Assembly: GCA_001556025.1 (NCBI GenBank)
Contig: LSIB01000163.1
Coordinates: 1 to 64,000, forward strand
Direction: 5' to 3'
DNA: 64,000 bases
From: Rhizobiales bacterium CCH3-A5
GTDB taxonomy: Bacteria; Pseudomonadota; Alphaproteobacteria; Rhizobiales; Beijerinckiaceae
This document shows, in pieces, positions 42,742 through 51,209 of the stretch (position 1 is its first letter; each line of letters starts with the position of its first letter). The notes under the pieces are model-generated. The model was not told where the DNA came from and did not search any database. It was given only the letters and a program-made list of their open reading frames with translations. The position numbers and the translations under genes were made by a program.

Positions 42742-44574
42742 TCAATACACCCGCGCCTTGGGCTTGATGTACTCGATGTCGTTCGACAGCGTGTAAGTAT
42801 GGACCGGCCGGTCATCCAGCGTCACCGTGCGCTTCTCGTCGTCGACCCAGGCGAGCGTGTGCTTCATCCAGTTCTTGTCGTCGCGGTCGGGATAGTCCTC
42901 GCGGGCATGCGCGCCGCGGCTTTCGGGTCGGTTCAGGCCTGAATCCATGGTGACGACCGCCTGCGTGATCAGGTTGTCGAACTCCAGCGTCTCGATCAAG
43001 TCGGAGTTCCAGACCAGCGAACGATCGGTCGTGCCGATGTCCTCGATCCCGGCCCAGACCTGGTGGATCAGCCTGTGGCCCTCTTCCAGAGTCTCGCCGG
43101 TGCGGTAGACGGCGCAATTGTCCTGCATCGTCTTCTGCATGCGTCCGCGCAGTTCCGCCGTCGGGGTTGAGCCCGAGGCGTTGCGGAATTTGTCGAGGCG
43201 GGTCAGCGCAAGGTCAGCCGAGGTCTTCGGCAACTCGGGCTGCTTCTCACCCGGCGTCACGATCTCGGCGCAGCGCAGGCCGGCCGCGCGGCCGAAGACG
43301 ACGAGGTCGATCAGCGAGTTCGAGCCCAGCCGGTTCGCGCCATGCACGGAGACGCAGGCCGCCTCGCCGATCGCCATCAGGCCCGGCACCACGGTGTCGG
43401 CATTGCCGTCGACCTTGGTCAGCACCTCGCCATGAAAATTCGTCGGGATGCCGCCCATGTTGTAATGCACGGTCGGCAGCACCGGGATCGGCTCGCGGGT
43501 CACATCGACGCCTGCAAAAATCTTGGCGCTCTCCGAGATGCCCGGCAGGCGCTCATGCAGGATCTTGGGGTCGAGATGGTCGAGATGCAGGTAGATGTGG
43601 TCCTTGTTCTTGCCGACGCCGCGTCCGCCCCGGATTTCCATCGTCATCGAGCGTGAGACGACGTCGCGCGATGCGAGGTCCTTGGCGCTAGGCGCATAGC
43701 GCTCCATGAAGCGCTCGCCCTCGGAATTGGTGAGATAGCCGCCCTCGCCGCGCGCACCCTCGGTGATCAGGCAGCCCGCGCCATAGATCCCGGTCGGGTG
43801 GAACTGAACGAACTCCATGTCCTGCAAGGGAAGGCCGGCGCGCAGCACCATGGCGTTGCCGTCGCCGGTGCAGGTATGGGCCGAGGTCGCCGAGAAATAG
43901 GCGCGGCCATAGCCGCCGGTCGCCATGATCGCCATTTTCGAGCGGAAGCGGTGGATCGTGCCGTCGTCGAGCTTGAGCGCGATCACGCCCCGGCAGGCGC
44001 CGTCCTCGTCCATGATCAGGTCGATGGCGAAATACTCGATGAAGAACTCGGTGTTGTAGCGCAGCGCCTGACCGTAGAGCGTGTGCAGCATGGCGTGGCC
44101 GGTGCGGTCGGCCGCCGCGCAGGTGCGCTGGGCCGGCGGGCCTTCGCCGAACTCCGTGGTCATGCCACCGAACGGCCGCTGGTAGATTTTTCCCGCTTCC
44201 GTGCGCGAAAAGGGCACGCCCCAATGCTCGAGCTCGTAGACGGCGGCCGGAGCGTTGCGCACCAGATACTCGATCGCGTCCTGATCGCCGAGCCAGTCCG
44301 ACCCCTTGACGGTGTCGTACATGTGCCACTGCCAGGTGTCCTTGCCCATATTGCCGAGCGAGGCGGCCACGCCCCCTTGCGCCGCGACCGTGTGCGAGCG
44401 CGTCGGGAACACTTTCGTGATGCAGGCGGTCTTCAGGCCGGCCTGCGAGCAGCCGACGGTGGCGCGCAGCCCAGCGCCGCCCGCGCCCACCACGACGACG
44501 TCGAAGGTGTGGTCGGTGATCGGATAGGCCGGGCCGGCATAGGTCGCGGTCGAACGGGCTCTGGTGATCGCCAT
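42742..44574 (-). CDS. sdhA: Succinate dehydrogenase flavoprotein subunit
   Basis: A 610-residue subunit that oxidises succinate to fumarate. The FAD motif is [11 protein letters not shown]. The covalent flavin attachment histidine is H61 in [11 protein letters not shown], and the active-site HPTGIYGAG and [13 protein letters not shown] segments are present. ATG 44574 is used, 4 bases after the sdhD stop. Followed by vapD after 62 bp instead of directly by sdhB. Confidence 0.97.
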   Translation of the reverse strand: MAITRARSTATYAGPAYPITDHTFDVVVVGAGGAGLRATVGCSQAGLKTACITKVFPTRSHTVAAQGGVAASLGNMGKDTWQWHMYDTVKGSDWLGDQDAIEYLVRNAPAAVYELEHWGVPFSRTEAGKIYQRPFGGMTTEFGEGPPAQRTCAAADRTGHAMLHTLYGQALRYNTEFFIEYFAIDLIMDEDGACRGVIALKLDDGTIHRFRSKMAIMATGGYGRAYFSATSAHTCTGDGNAMVLRAGLPLQDMEFVQFHPTGIYGAGCLITEGARGEGGYLTNSEGERFMERYAPSAKDLASRDVVSRSMTMEIRGGRGVGKNKDHIYLHLDHLDPKILHERLPGISESAKIFAGVDVTREPIPVLPTVHYNMGGIPTNFHGEVLTKVDGNADTVVPGLMAIGEAACVSVHGANRLGSNSLIDLVVFGRAAGLRCAEIVTPGEKQPELPKTSADLALTRLDKFRNASGSTPTAELRGRMQKTMQDNCAVYRTGETLEEGHRLIHQVWAGIEDIGTTDRSLVWNSDLIETLEFDNLITQAVVTMDSGLNRPESRGAHAREDYPDRDDKNWMKHTLAWVDDEKRTVTLDDRPVHTYTLSNDIEYIKPKARVY

Positions 44575-44578
44575 CGGA

Positions 44579-44971
44579 TCAGCCTCCAAACGAGAGCTTC
44601 AGGAGCGCGAAGACGCAGGCCGCGCCAATCGCGATCGCGAAGAAGGTATTGGCCATCACGGCGGCGATCTTGAGGCCCTCGCCATGGACATAGTCCTCGA
44701 TGATGACCTGCATGCCGAGCCGCATATGGACCACGCCAGATACGGTGAAGAGCAGCATCAGGATCGCCACCAGCGGGTGCGACAGAACAGCCACCGCCGC
44801 GGGATATGGCTTGCCGACGAGCGAAATCACCACGCCGAGAAATACGACCGTCAGGATCACGTTGGCGACCGCCGTGACGCGCTGCAGCCAGAAATGGCCG
44901 GTGCCGGACTTCGCCGAACCGAGCCCGCGAACGCGCCCGAGCGGGGTGCGCATCGATGAGTTGGAGTGCAT
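44579..44971 (-). CDS. sdhD: Succinate dehydrogenase membrane anchor subunit
   Basis: A 130-residue anchor with three membrane helices (about 29-53, 62-82 and 102-125). The family [21 protein letters not shown] start is split by the first helix, and the helix-2 histidine segment is [21 protein letters not shown] 44971 has GAGGAG at good spacing. It binds ubiquinone and heme b together with SdhC. The gene lies 11 bp after sdhC. Confidence 0.93.
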   Translation of the reverse strand: MHSNSSMRTPLGRVRGLGSAKSGTGHFWLQRVTAVANVILTVVFLGVVISLVGKPYPAAVAVLSHPLVAILMLLFTVSGVVHMRLGMQVIIEDYVHGEGLKIAAVMANTFFAIAIGAACVFALLKLSFGG

Positions 44972-44982
44972 CTGTCGGCTCC

Positions 44983-45378
44983 TCAGCGCAGGGCCAGAGC
45001 CACGATCCAGACCAGGATCGTGAGCCCGCCGGAGACGAAGACGCTGTACTTTGCCAGGTTCATCCGGGTCTGCGGATCATAGCCATGGCCCATGTCCCAG
45101 ACGAAATGGCGCAGACCCCCCACCATGTGGTGAAGCAGCGCGAAGGAATAGCCAAACAGCACGAGCCGCCCGAGGATCGAGCCCGCGACCCACTGCGCCG
45201 TCTCGTAGGCGGCAGGGCCGGACGCGGCCGCGACCAGCCAGCCCGCGATCAGGACGGTGCCGACATAAAGCGCAGAGCCGGTGACGCGATGGGCGATCGA
45301 CATCGCCATGGTCCAGGACCAGCGATAGATCTGCAGATGCGGCGACAGCGGACGCGCCGCCTGTTTGACCTCGGCCAC
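44983..45378 (-). CDS. sdhC: Succinate dehydrogenase cytochrome b556 subunit
   Basis: A 131-residue membrane subunit. The start is placed at GTG 45378, preceded by GGAG, because SdhC proteins typically begin with RPLSPHLQIYR shortly after the start. A TTG 51 bases upstream is a weaker option. Signature segments are SIAHRVTGSALYVG and ALLHHMVGGLRHFVWD (heme-ligand and quinone-site histidines). First gene of sdhCDA-vapD-sdhB; the promoter should lie in the 300-bp gap before tctC-like. Confidence 0.94.
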   Translation of the reverse strand: MAEVKQAARPLSPHLQIYRWSWTMAMSIAHRVTGSALYVGTVLIAGWLVAAASGPAAYETAQWVAGSILGRLVLFGYSFALLHHMVGGLRHFVWDMGHGYDPQTRMNLAKYSVFVSGGLTILVWIVALALR

Positions 45379-45677
45379 TCTGATCGTCTCCGGCAGCAGG
45401 TTCGCAAAGCGAACGGAAGAACCCCTCAAGGACCCTCAGAACCCTTTGGGATCATTCTAGGGTGCTTGGCTCTGTAGCGAAACCGCCCCCATGCCGCAAT
45501 GCGACACGATATTGGCGAGTTACAGACTATCAGATCTGTCATCGCATCGCGCCATTGTCCAGACGCCGACGGGATAGCCCTTATCACTTTGCCTTATTCG
45601 CATTGCCGAAGCGTTCCCGCTAGCGTCGGCCCCACAAGATGCCGCGACAGGAACGTGGCCGCATGGGAGGATAACCG

Positions 45678-46670
45678 ATGAAGACGATGACAAAGCTCGC
45701 CGTTGCGGGTATCGCGGCACTGGCGATCGCCGCTGCGGAAACCACGGCGGCGCTGGCACAGGCCTTCCCGACCAAGCCTGTGACCATGCTGATCCCGTTC
45801 GCGGCGGGCGGGCCGACCGATGTCGTCGGGCGGCTCGTCGGCGAGCACATGGCCCGCACGCTGGGCCAGCCCGTCATCATCGAGAACGCGGTCGGCGCGG
45901 CGGGCACGCTCGCGGGCCAGCGGCTGATGGGCGCGGCGCCCGACGGGCACACGATCCTGATCGGCCATACCGGCACGCATGCGGCGGCCGTCTCGCTCAA
46001 TCCCAACCTGAAATACAAGCCGGTCGAGGACTTTGCGCCGGTCGGGTTGGTCAACACCAACCCGATCTTCCTGACGGTGAAGAAGACCCATCCGAGCCAG
46101 ACGCTCGCCGAGTTCGTGACCTGGCTCAAGGCCAACGAGAAGACCGCGACCAACGCCCATGCCGGCATCGGCTCGGTCAGCCATACCACCTGCCTGCTCT
46201 TCAACACCGTGCTCGGCGTCAAGCCCAACGGCGTGCCCTATCGCGGCACCGGCCCGGCCATGACCGACCTCGTTGCCGGCCAGATCGACTATCTCTGCGA
46301 CCAGGCGGTCAATGTCGCGCCGCAGGAGCGCGCCGGCACGATCCGGACGCTCGCGGTCGCTTCGGATGCGCGCGCGAGCTTTCTGCCGAACGTGCCGACC
46401 AGCACCGAGGGCGGCGTGCCGGGCTTCAAGGTCGAGGTCTGGAACGCGATGTTCGCGCCCAAGGACACGCCGCCCGCCGTGGTGGCGAAGCTGAACGGGG
46501 CGCTGAAGGCCGCTCTGGCGGATGCCGGCGTCAAGGGCAAGCTGCAGGAACTCGGGGCCGACGTGCCCGTGCCGGCGCTGCTGGAGCCGGCCGGCCTGCG
46601 CGGCTTCATCGGATCCGAGATCGAGAAATGGGCCCCGATCATCAAGGCGAGCGGGGTCAGGATCGAGTAG
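45678..46670 (+). CDS. Tripartite tricarboxylate transporter binding protein (TctC/Bug family), orphan
   Basis: A 330-residue periplasmic binding protein with a Sec signal peptide (about 1-28). The Bug fold is shown by FPTKPVTMLIPFAAGGPTD split across the first strand and helix, GAAGTLAGQ and VPYRGTGPAMTDLVAGQID. Bug proteins bind carboxylates or amides for TctAB permeases, but tctA and tctB are absent here. Such orphan Bug genes are common in Hyphomicrobiales and Burkholderiales. A GGAGG lies 5 bases before ATG 45678. Confidence 0.92.
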   Translation: MKTMTKLAVAGIAALAIAAAETTAALAQAFPTKPVTMLIPFAAGGPTDVVGRLVGEHMARTLGQPVIIENAVGAAGTLAGQRLMGAAPDGHTILIGHTGTHAAAVSLNPNLKYKPVEDFAPVGLVNTNPIFLTVKKTHPSQTLAEFVTWLKANEKTATNAHAGIGSVSHTTCLLFNTVLGVKPNGVPYRGTGPAMTDLVAGQIDYLCDQAVNVAPQERAGTIRTLAVASDARASFLPNVPTSTEGGVPGFKVEVWNAMFAPKDTPPAVVAKLNGALKAALADAGVKGKLQELGADVPVPALLEPAGLRGFIGSEIEKWAPIIKASGVRIE

Positions 46671-46755
46671 GCGGGCGCCAAAGCCTTGGGCTGAAAGGCG
46701 CTGAGAACCCGCTCCAGCCCAGGTCGGATGTTTCCGGCCTGAGCCACTTTAGCTG

Positions 46756-46781
46756 CCAATCTCGGGCAAGCCCGAGATTGG
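46756..46781. terminator. Strong hairpin downstream of the tctC-like gene
   Basis: CCAATCTCGGG and CCCGAGATTGG form a perfect 11-bp stem with a CAAG loop 85 bases after the stop codon. A second hairpin, TTAAGGGG/CCCCTTAA, follows at 46797-46816. Neither has a T-run; together they separate convergent transcription units. Confidence 0.5.
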
Positions 46782-46796
46782 TGGGACAGGGCAGGG

Positions 46797-46816
46797 TTAA
46801 GGGGTCGGCCCCTTAA
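46797..46816. repeat. TTAAGGGG/CCCCTTAA hairpin
   Basis: A perfect 8-bp stem with a TCGG tetraloop between the tctC-like and cynF genes. Its AAGGGG arm helps make a TTAAGGGG-TCGG-CCCC sequence partly repeated at 46871-46885. Probably part of a dispersed repeat cluster. Confidence 0.5.
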
Positions 46817-46867
46817 CGCCGCTGCCGTGACCTGATCGGTGTGGCGGTTAGGGTTTCGGCTCGCTGA

Positions 46868-48814
46868 TCAAAGGGCCGACCCCTCACCCCTGCCCCTCTC
46901 CCTCCGGGAGAGGGGTTCCCCGCGTGAAATTCCCAGCGCCTTGATCCGTGACGCCAGCGTCGTCGGCCTCACGCCCAGAATCTCCGCAGCACCGCCCGGC
47001 CCGCTGACCTTGCCGGCGGCCGCCGCGAGCGCCGCCTCGATGCTGGCCCTGTCGCGCTCGCGCCTCGCCGCTTCCGTCAGAATGCCGGCACGGACAGGCT
47101 CCTCGCGGGCCTGCAAGGACGGCCTCGCGCGCGCGCTCTCCGGCAGGTCGATGAACAGCCTGCCCTGCCGCGCCAGGATCGCGGCGCGTTCGATGACGTT
47201 CTGCAGCTCGCGGACGTTTCCGGGCCAGTCATAGGCGGTGAGCCGTGCCATGTCGCCCTCGCTCAGCGTCAGCCCCTCGACCTTGAGTTTACGCTGCGCG
47301 CCTTTCAGAAAATGCAGCGCCAGAGCGGGGATGTCGTCGCGCCGTTCGCGCAGCGGCACGGACAGGATCGGGAAGACGTCGAGCCGGAAATAGAGGTCCT
47401 CGCGGAAGCGGCCCTCGCGCACCTCGCGGCGCAGATCGCGGTTGGTGGCTGCGATGAGGCGGACATCGACCTTGCGGGTGCGTTCCTCGCCGACACGCTG
47501 GAACTCGCCCTCCTGCAGCACCCGCAGCAGCTTGCCTTGCAGTTCGAGCGGAATCTCGCCGACCTCGTCGAGGAAGAGCGTGCCGCCATCGGCGAGCTCG
47601 AAGCGGCCGATCCGGTCGCGGAGCGCGCCGGTGAACGCGCCCCGGACATGGCCGAAGAACTCGCTCTCGAAAAGTTCGCGCGGGATCGCGGCGCAATTGA
47701 CCCGGATCAGCGGCCGCGCCCGGCGTTCGCTCGCCTCGTGGATCGCGCCCGCGATAAGCTCCTTGCCGGTGCCGGATTCGCCGGTGACGAGCACGGCGGC
47801 GTCGGTCCTGGCGACCAGCTCGACCTGGCTGAGGATTTTCCGGATCGCGGCTGAGTCGCCGATCACGCCGCGATGGTTGCGCTCGATCGCCATCTCTTCC
47901 TGGAGATAGGCGTTCTCGAGCTGGAGACGCTGGCGCAGACTGTCGACCTCGGCCAGCGCCGCACGCAGCCTCTCGTCGGCCTCATGGCGCTGGCTCACGT
48001 CGCGGAAGACGATGACGGCTCCCGCCAGCCGGCCGCGATCGCGGATCGGCGTCGAGGTGTATTCTACCCAGAAGCCCGAGCCGTCCTTGCGGAAGAATTT
48101 CTCGTTTTCGACATGGTGGACCGCGCCATCGCGGAAGGCGGCATAGATCGGGCATTCCTGCTGAGGATAGGCGCTGCCGTCCGGGCGGTGGTGATGGACG
48201 CTCGCATGCATGTCGCTGCCGACCAGTTCACCCGCCGCCCAGCCCAGCATCGCCTCGGCGGCGGGGTTGACGAAGGTGGTCTTGCCCTCGGCGTTGACGC
48301 CGAAGATGCCCTCGCCGGCGGCGCGCAGGATGAGCTGGTTGCCGCGTTCGATATCCTGGAAAAGCCGCTCGCTGCGCAGCCATTCGGTCAGGCCGCCGCG
48401 CTGATAGGCTTGCGCCTCGGCATCGAGCTCGCGCTTGTGGCGGGCGTCGAGATCGTAGAGCGTCAGCAGCATCAGGAGCGCGGGCTCGCGCGAGAGCACG
48501 ACGCCGGCGCATTCCAGATGCAGGGCGCGGCCCGATGGATGGGCCGGCGTCAGCCCCCGCGTCCACCATGCCCCTTTGGCTAGCACCGCGTCGGTGAAGA
48601 CGGTGAGTTCCGCCATCTGGTCTGGAAACAACGCAAACACGCCCGAGCCGCAGAGCGCCGGCAGTTCGGCCTCCAGCAGCGCGCCTGCCGCATGATTGGC
48701 TCCCAGCACCGCGCCGGTGCGGATGTCGATCACCAGCATCGCGTCGGGCGCGGCGGCGAAGACCGGGTCGGGCGAGGTGGCGAGCAGGGCTGAAGTCCTA
48801 CGAAATTTCGTCAA
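46868..48814 (-). CDS. cynF: Sigma-54-dependent activator of the cyanate operon (CynF-like)
   Basis: A 648-residue NtrC-family enhancer-binding protein. Two PAS domains (about 15-125 and 150-275), a coiled coil (276-312), an AAA+ domain with Walker A GESGTGKE (345-352), the sigma-54 contact loop GAFTGA (392-397) and a Fis-type HTH (about 595-632). There is no response-regulator receiver, so the PAS domains probably sense the signal. The start is a TTG inside operator site 1 and is uncertain; the next Met is residue 26. The last 17 residues are encoded by a repeat hairpin. Divergent from cynABDS. Pseudomonas pseudoalcaligenes has a comparable cynFABDS cluster. Confidence 0.9.
   Translation of the reverse strand: MTKFRRTSALLATSPDPVFAAAPDAMLVIDIRTGAVLGANHAAGALLEAELPALCGSGVFALFPDQMAELTVFTDAVLAKGAWWTRGLTPAHPSGRALHLECAGVVLSREPALLMLLTLYDLDARHKRELDAEAQAYQRGGLTEWLRSERLFQDIERGNQLILRAAGEGIFGVNAEGKTTFVNPAAEAMLGWAAGELVGSDMHASVHHHRPDGSAYPQQECPIYAAFRDGAVHHVENEKFFRKDGSGFWVEYTSTPIRDRGRLAGAVIVFRDVSQRHEADERLRAALAEVDSLRQRLQLENAYLQEEMAIERNHRGVIGDSAAIRKILSQVELVARTDAAVLVTGESGTGKELIAGAIHEASERRARPLIRVNCAAIPRELFESEFFGHVRGAFTGALRDRIGRFELADGGTLFLDEVGEIPLELQGKLLRVLQEGEFQRVGEERTRKVDVRLIAATNRDLRREVREGRFREDLYFRLDVFPILSVPLRERRDDIPALALHFLKGAQRKLKVEGLTLSEGDMARLTAYDWPGNVRELQNVIERAAILARQGRLFIDLPESARARPSLQAREEPVRAGILTEAARRERDRASIEAALAAAAGKVSGPGGAAEILGVRPTTLASRIKALGISRGEPLSRRERGRGEGSAL
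46893..46915. repeat. Hairpin repeat encoding the end of cynF
   Basis: CCCCTCTCCC and GGGAGAGGGG pair perfectly over 10 bp with a TCC loop. The element lies inside the 3' end of cynF and accounts for its basic EPLSRRERGRGEG tail, showing a dispersed repeat read as protein. A related hairpin is at 21-43. Confidence 0.7.
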
Positions 48815-48851
48815 CGAACTACGATTTTTCGTGATTTACGAGATTTCGTCA
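48798..48851. promoter_or_regulatory. Three palindromic enhancer sites for the cyn activator
   Basis: Three copies of a 16-base motif YTACGANWTTTCGTSA: 48798-48813 (core ACGAAATTTCGT), 48819-48834 (core ACGATTTTTCGT) and 48836-48851 (core ACGAGATTTCGT). They lie 55-108 bases upstream of the -24 element at 48906, the usual distance for a sigma-54 activator. Site 1 overlaps the proposed cynF start, suggesting autoregulation. Site 2 departs from perfect symmetry. Confidence 0.85.
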
Positions 48852-48905
48852 ATCGGCGATCGCTCACAAGCCTTTGATTCTTCGCAGATGCGAGACTGCG
48901 ACGGT

Positions 48906-48921
48906 TTGGCCCGGGGCTTGC
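48906..48921 (+). promoter_or_regulatory. Sigma-54 (-24/-12) promoter of cynABDS
   Basis: TGGCCCGGGGCTTGCT fits TGGCACG-N4-TTGCW with a single mismatch (C for A) and exact GG-to-GC spacing. It lies 55 bases before the cynA start and downstream of three activator palindromes, which is the geometry of a sigma-54 promoter. No competing sigma-70 promoter is obvious. Confidence 0.85.
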
Positions 48922-48976
48922 TACCGACGAATCGAGTTTCCGCCGCCCGATCGATCAGCCCGGAGGACAAAAGCCC

Positions 48977-50353
48977 ATGGCCCTGTTCAAGAACCCCTTC
49001 GACGCCAATCGCCGCATGACCCGCGGCTGCGACTGCGGACGGCACGAAAGCCAGAGCGAGCACGAGCGCGCCATTCATGCCGAGGCCGTGAACGCCGCGG
49101 CTTCCGACGAGGGTCGTTACCGCCGCGTGGTCGAGAACGCCGTGATGCGGGCGCTGTTCCCGCAAGACGAGGCGCGCCGCCTCTTCCTGAAGAGCGCCGG
49201 CGCCGCGACCGCGCTCGCCGCGATCTCCTCGCTCTTCCCGATCGGGCTCGCGACCGAGGTCTTCGCCCAGGCGGTTCCCGAGAAGAAGGACCTTAAGGTC
49301 GGCTTCATCCCGATCACCTGCGCGACGCCGATCATCATGGCCGCGCCGCTCGGCTTCTATTCCAAGCACGGCCTCAACGTCGAGGTGATCAAGACCGCCG
49401 GCTGGGCCGTGGTTCGCGACAAGACGATCAACAAGGAATACGACGCCGCCCACATGCTCTCGCCGATGCCGCTGGCCATTTCGATGGGCGTCGGCTCGAA
49501 CCCGATTCCGTATACGATGCCGGCGGTCGAGAACATCAACGGCCAGGCGATCACCCTGGCGACAAAGCACAAGGACCGGCGCGATCCGAAGTCGTGGAAG
49601 GGCTTCAAATTCGCCGTTCCCTTCGACTATTCGATGCACAACTACCTGCTGCGCTACTATCTCGCGGAAAACGGCATCGACCCCGATAGCGACGTGCAGA
49701 TCCGCTCGGTGCCGCCTCCGGAGATGGTCGCCAATCTGCGTGCCGACAACATCGACGGCTTTCTCGCGCCCGATCCGGTCAACCAGCGCGCAGTCTTCGA
49801 CGGTGTCGGCTTCATCCACATCCTGTCGAAGGAAATCTGGGACGGACACCCGTGCTGCGCCTTCGCGGCATCGCGCGAATTCGTGACGCAAACGCCCAAC
49901 ACCTACGCCGCTCTGCTCAAGGCGATCATCGACGCGACCGCCTTCGCCACGAAGGCGGAGAACCGCAAGCAGATCGCGGAGGCGATCGCGCCGGCGAACT
50001 ACCTCAACCAGCCGGTGACCGTGGTCGAGCAGGTGCTGACCGGCACCTATGCCGACGGTCTCGGCAACATCAAGCGCGACCCCAAGCGCATCGATTTCGA
50101 CCCCTTCCCCTGGGAGGCTTTTGCGATCTGGATCCTGACGCAGATGAAGCGCTGGGGTCAGGTCAAGGGCGACATCGACTACAAGACCGTCGCCAATCAG
50201 GTCTTTCTCGAGACCGACACGGCGCGGCTGATGAAGGAGGTTGGCCTCACTCCGCCAACCAGCGGCTCCAAGACCATCGTCGTCATGGGCAAGACCTTCG
50301 ATTCGACGAAGCCCGAAGATTACATCAAGAGCTTCGCGATCAAGCGGACCTGA
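48977..50353 (+). CDS. cynA: Cyanate ABC transporter binding protein (NrtA/CmpA family)
   Basis: A 458-residue binding protein with GGAGGAC before ATG 48977. Residues 67-98 form a Tat-type signal (ARRLFLKSAG, cleavage after FAQA), but it is preceded by a 66-residue N-terminal region with CDCGRHESQSEH, which is unusual for an export signal. The mature domain has KVGFIPITCATPI and PYTMPAVENINGQAI, as in nitrate/bicarbonate/cyanate binding proteins. Linkage to cynS identifies cyanate as the likely ligand. First gene of the operon. Confidence 0.9.
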   Translation: MALFKNPFDANRRMTRGCDCGRHESQSEHERAIHAEAVNAAASDEGRYRRVVENAVMRALFPQDEARRLFLKSAGAATALAAISSLFPIGLATEVFAQAVPEKKDLKVGFIPITCATPIIMAAPLGFYSKHGLNVEVIKTAGWAVVRDKTINKEYDAAHMLSPMPLAISMGVGSNPIPYTMPAVENINGQAITLATKHKDRRDPKSWKGFKFAVPFDYSMHNYLLRYYLAENGIDPDSDVQIRSVPPPEMVANLRADNIDGFLAPDPVNQRAVFDGVGFIHILSKEIWDGHPCCAFAASREFVTQTPNTYAALLKAIIDATAFATKAENRKQIAEAIAPANYLNQPVTVVEQVLTGTYADGLGNIKRDPKRIDFDPFPWEAFAIWILTQMKRWGQVKGDIDYKTVANQVFLETDTARLMKEVGLTPPTSGSKTIVVMGKTFDSTKPEDYIKSFAIKRT

Positions 50354-50358
50354 CGCCG

Positions 50359-51204
50359 GTGACCGCCTCGCTCAACCTCCGCGCGATCGTCCTGTCGCTC
50401 GCCATCCTGTTCGTTTTCCTGTCTGGCTGGCACATCGCCGTCCAGTCAGGGGGCGGGGGGCCGGCCGCCAACATCGACCCGGAATACGCCAAGCTGCTTG
50501 GCCAGCAGGTCACGCAGGGCAAATCGGCGATGCCCGGCCCGCTCGATGTCGGCAAGACGCTATGGGGTCACCTCGCCAACCCGTTCTACGACAAGGGCCC
50601 CAACGACAAGGGGCTCGGGGTCCAGCTCGCCTATTCGCTCGGCCGCGTGCTGCTCGGCTATCTCCTCGCCGTACTGGTCGCGATCCCGCTCGGCTTCCTG
50701 ATCGGCATGTCGCCGCTGATCTCGAAGGCGCTCGATCCGTTCATCCAGGTGCTCAAGCCGATCTCGCCCTTGGCGTGGATGCCGCTGGCGCTCTACACGA
50801 TCAAGGACTCGGGCATCTCGGCGATCTTCGTGATCTTCATCTGCTCGGTCTGGCCGATGCTGCTGAACACCGCCTTCGGCGTCTCTGCCGTCCGAAAGGA
50901 ATGGCTCAACGTCGCTCGCACGCTGGAGGTCGGCCCGATCAGGCGCGCCTTCACCATCATCCTGCCCGCCGCAGCCCCGACGATCCTGACCGGCATGCGG
51001 ATTTCCATCGGCATTGCCTGGCTCGTCATCGTCGCGGCCGAAATGCTCGTGGGCGGCACAGGCATCGGCTACTTCGTCTGGAACGAGTGGAACAACCTCT
51101 CGATCACCAATGTCATCGTCGCGATCTTCGTGATCGGCGTGATGGGGATGATTCTCGACCAGACGCTGGCGCGCTTCCAGCGCGCCGTCACCTATCCGGA
51201 TTGA
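50359..51204 (+). CDS. cynB: Cyanate ABC transporter permease
   Basis: A 281-residue permease of the NrtB/SsuC type with six to seven helices. The start is taken at GTG 50359, 5 bases after the cynA stop, because the first helix (LNLRAIVLSLAILFVFLSGW) begins right after. The EAA loop is in LEVGPIRRAFTIILPAAAPTI, which docks the ATPase. It should move cyanate across the inner membrane together with CynD. Confidence 0.91.
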   Translation: MTASLNLRAIVLSLAILFVFLSGWHIAVQSGGGGPAANIDPEYAKLLGQQVTQGKSAMPGPLDVGKTLWGHLANPFYDKGPNDKGLGVQLAYSLGRVLLGYLLAVLVAIPLGFLIGMSPLISKALDPFIQVLKPISPLAWMPLALYTIKDSGISAIFVIFICSVWPMLLNTAFGVSAVRKEWLNVARTLEVGPIRRAFTIILPAAAPTILTGMRISIGIAWLVIVAAEMLVGGTGIGYFVWNEWNNLSITNVIVAIFVIGVMGMILDQTLARFQRAVTYPD

Positions 51205-51209
51205 GCACG

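Noticed and set aside
48798-48851. Short regularly spaced repeats considered as a CRISPR-like array
   Set aside because: Only three palindromic copies with 4-7 base gaps and no spacers; operator sites explain them.
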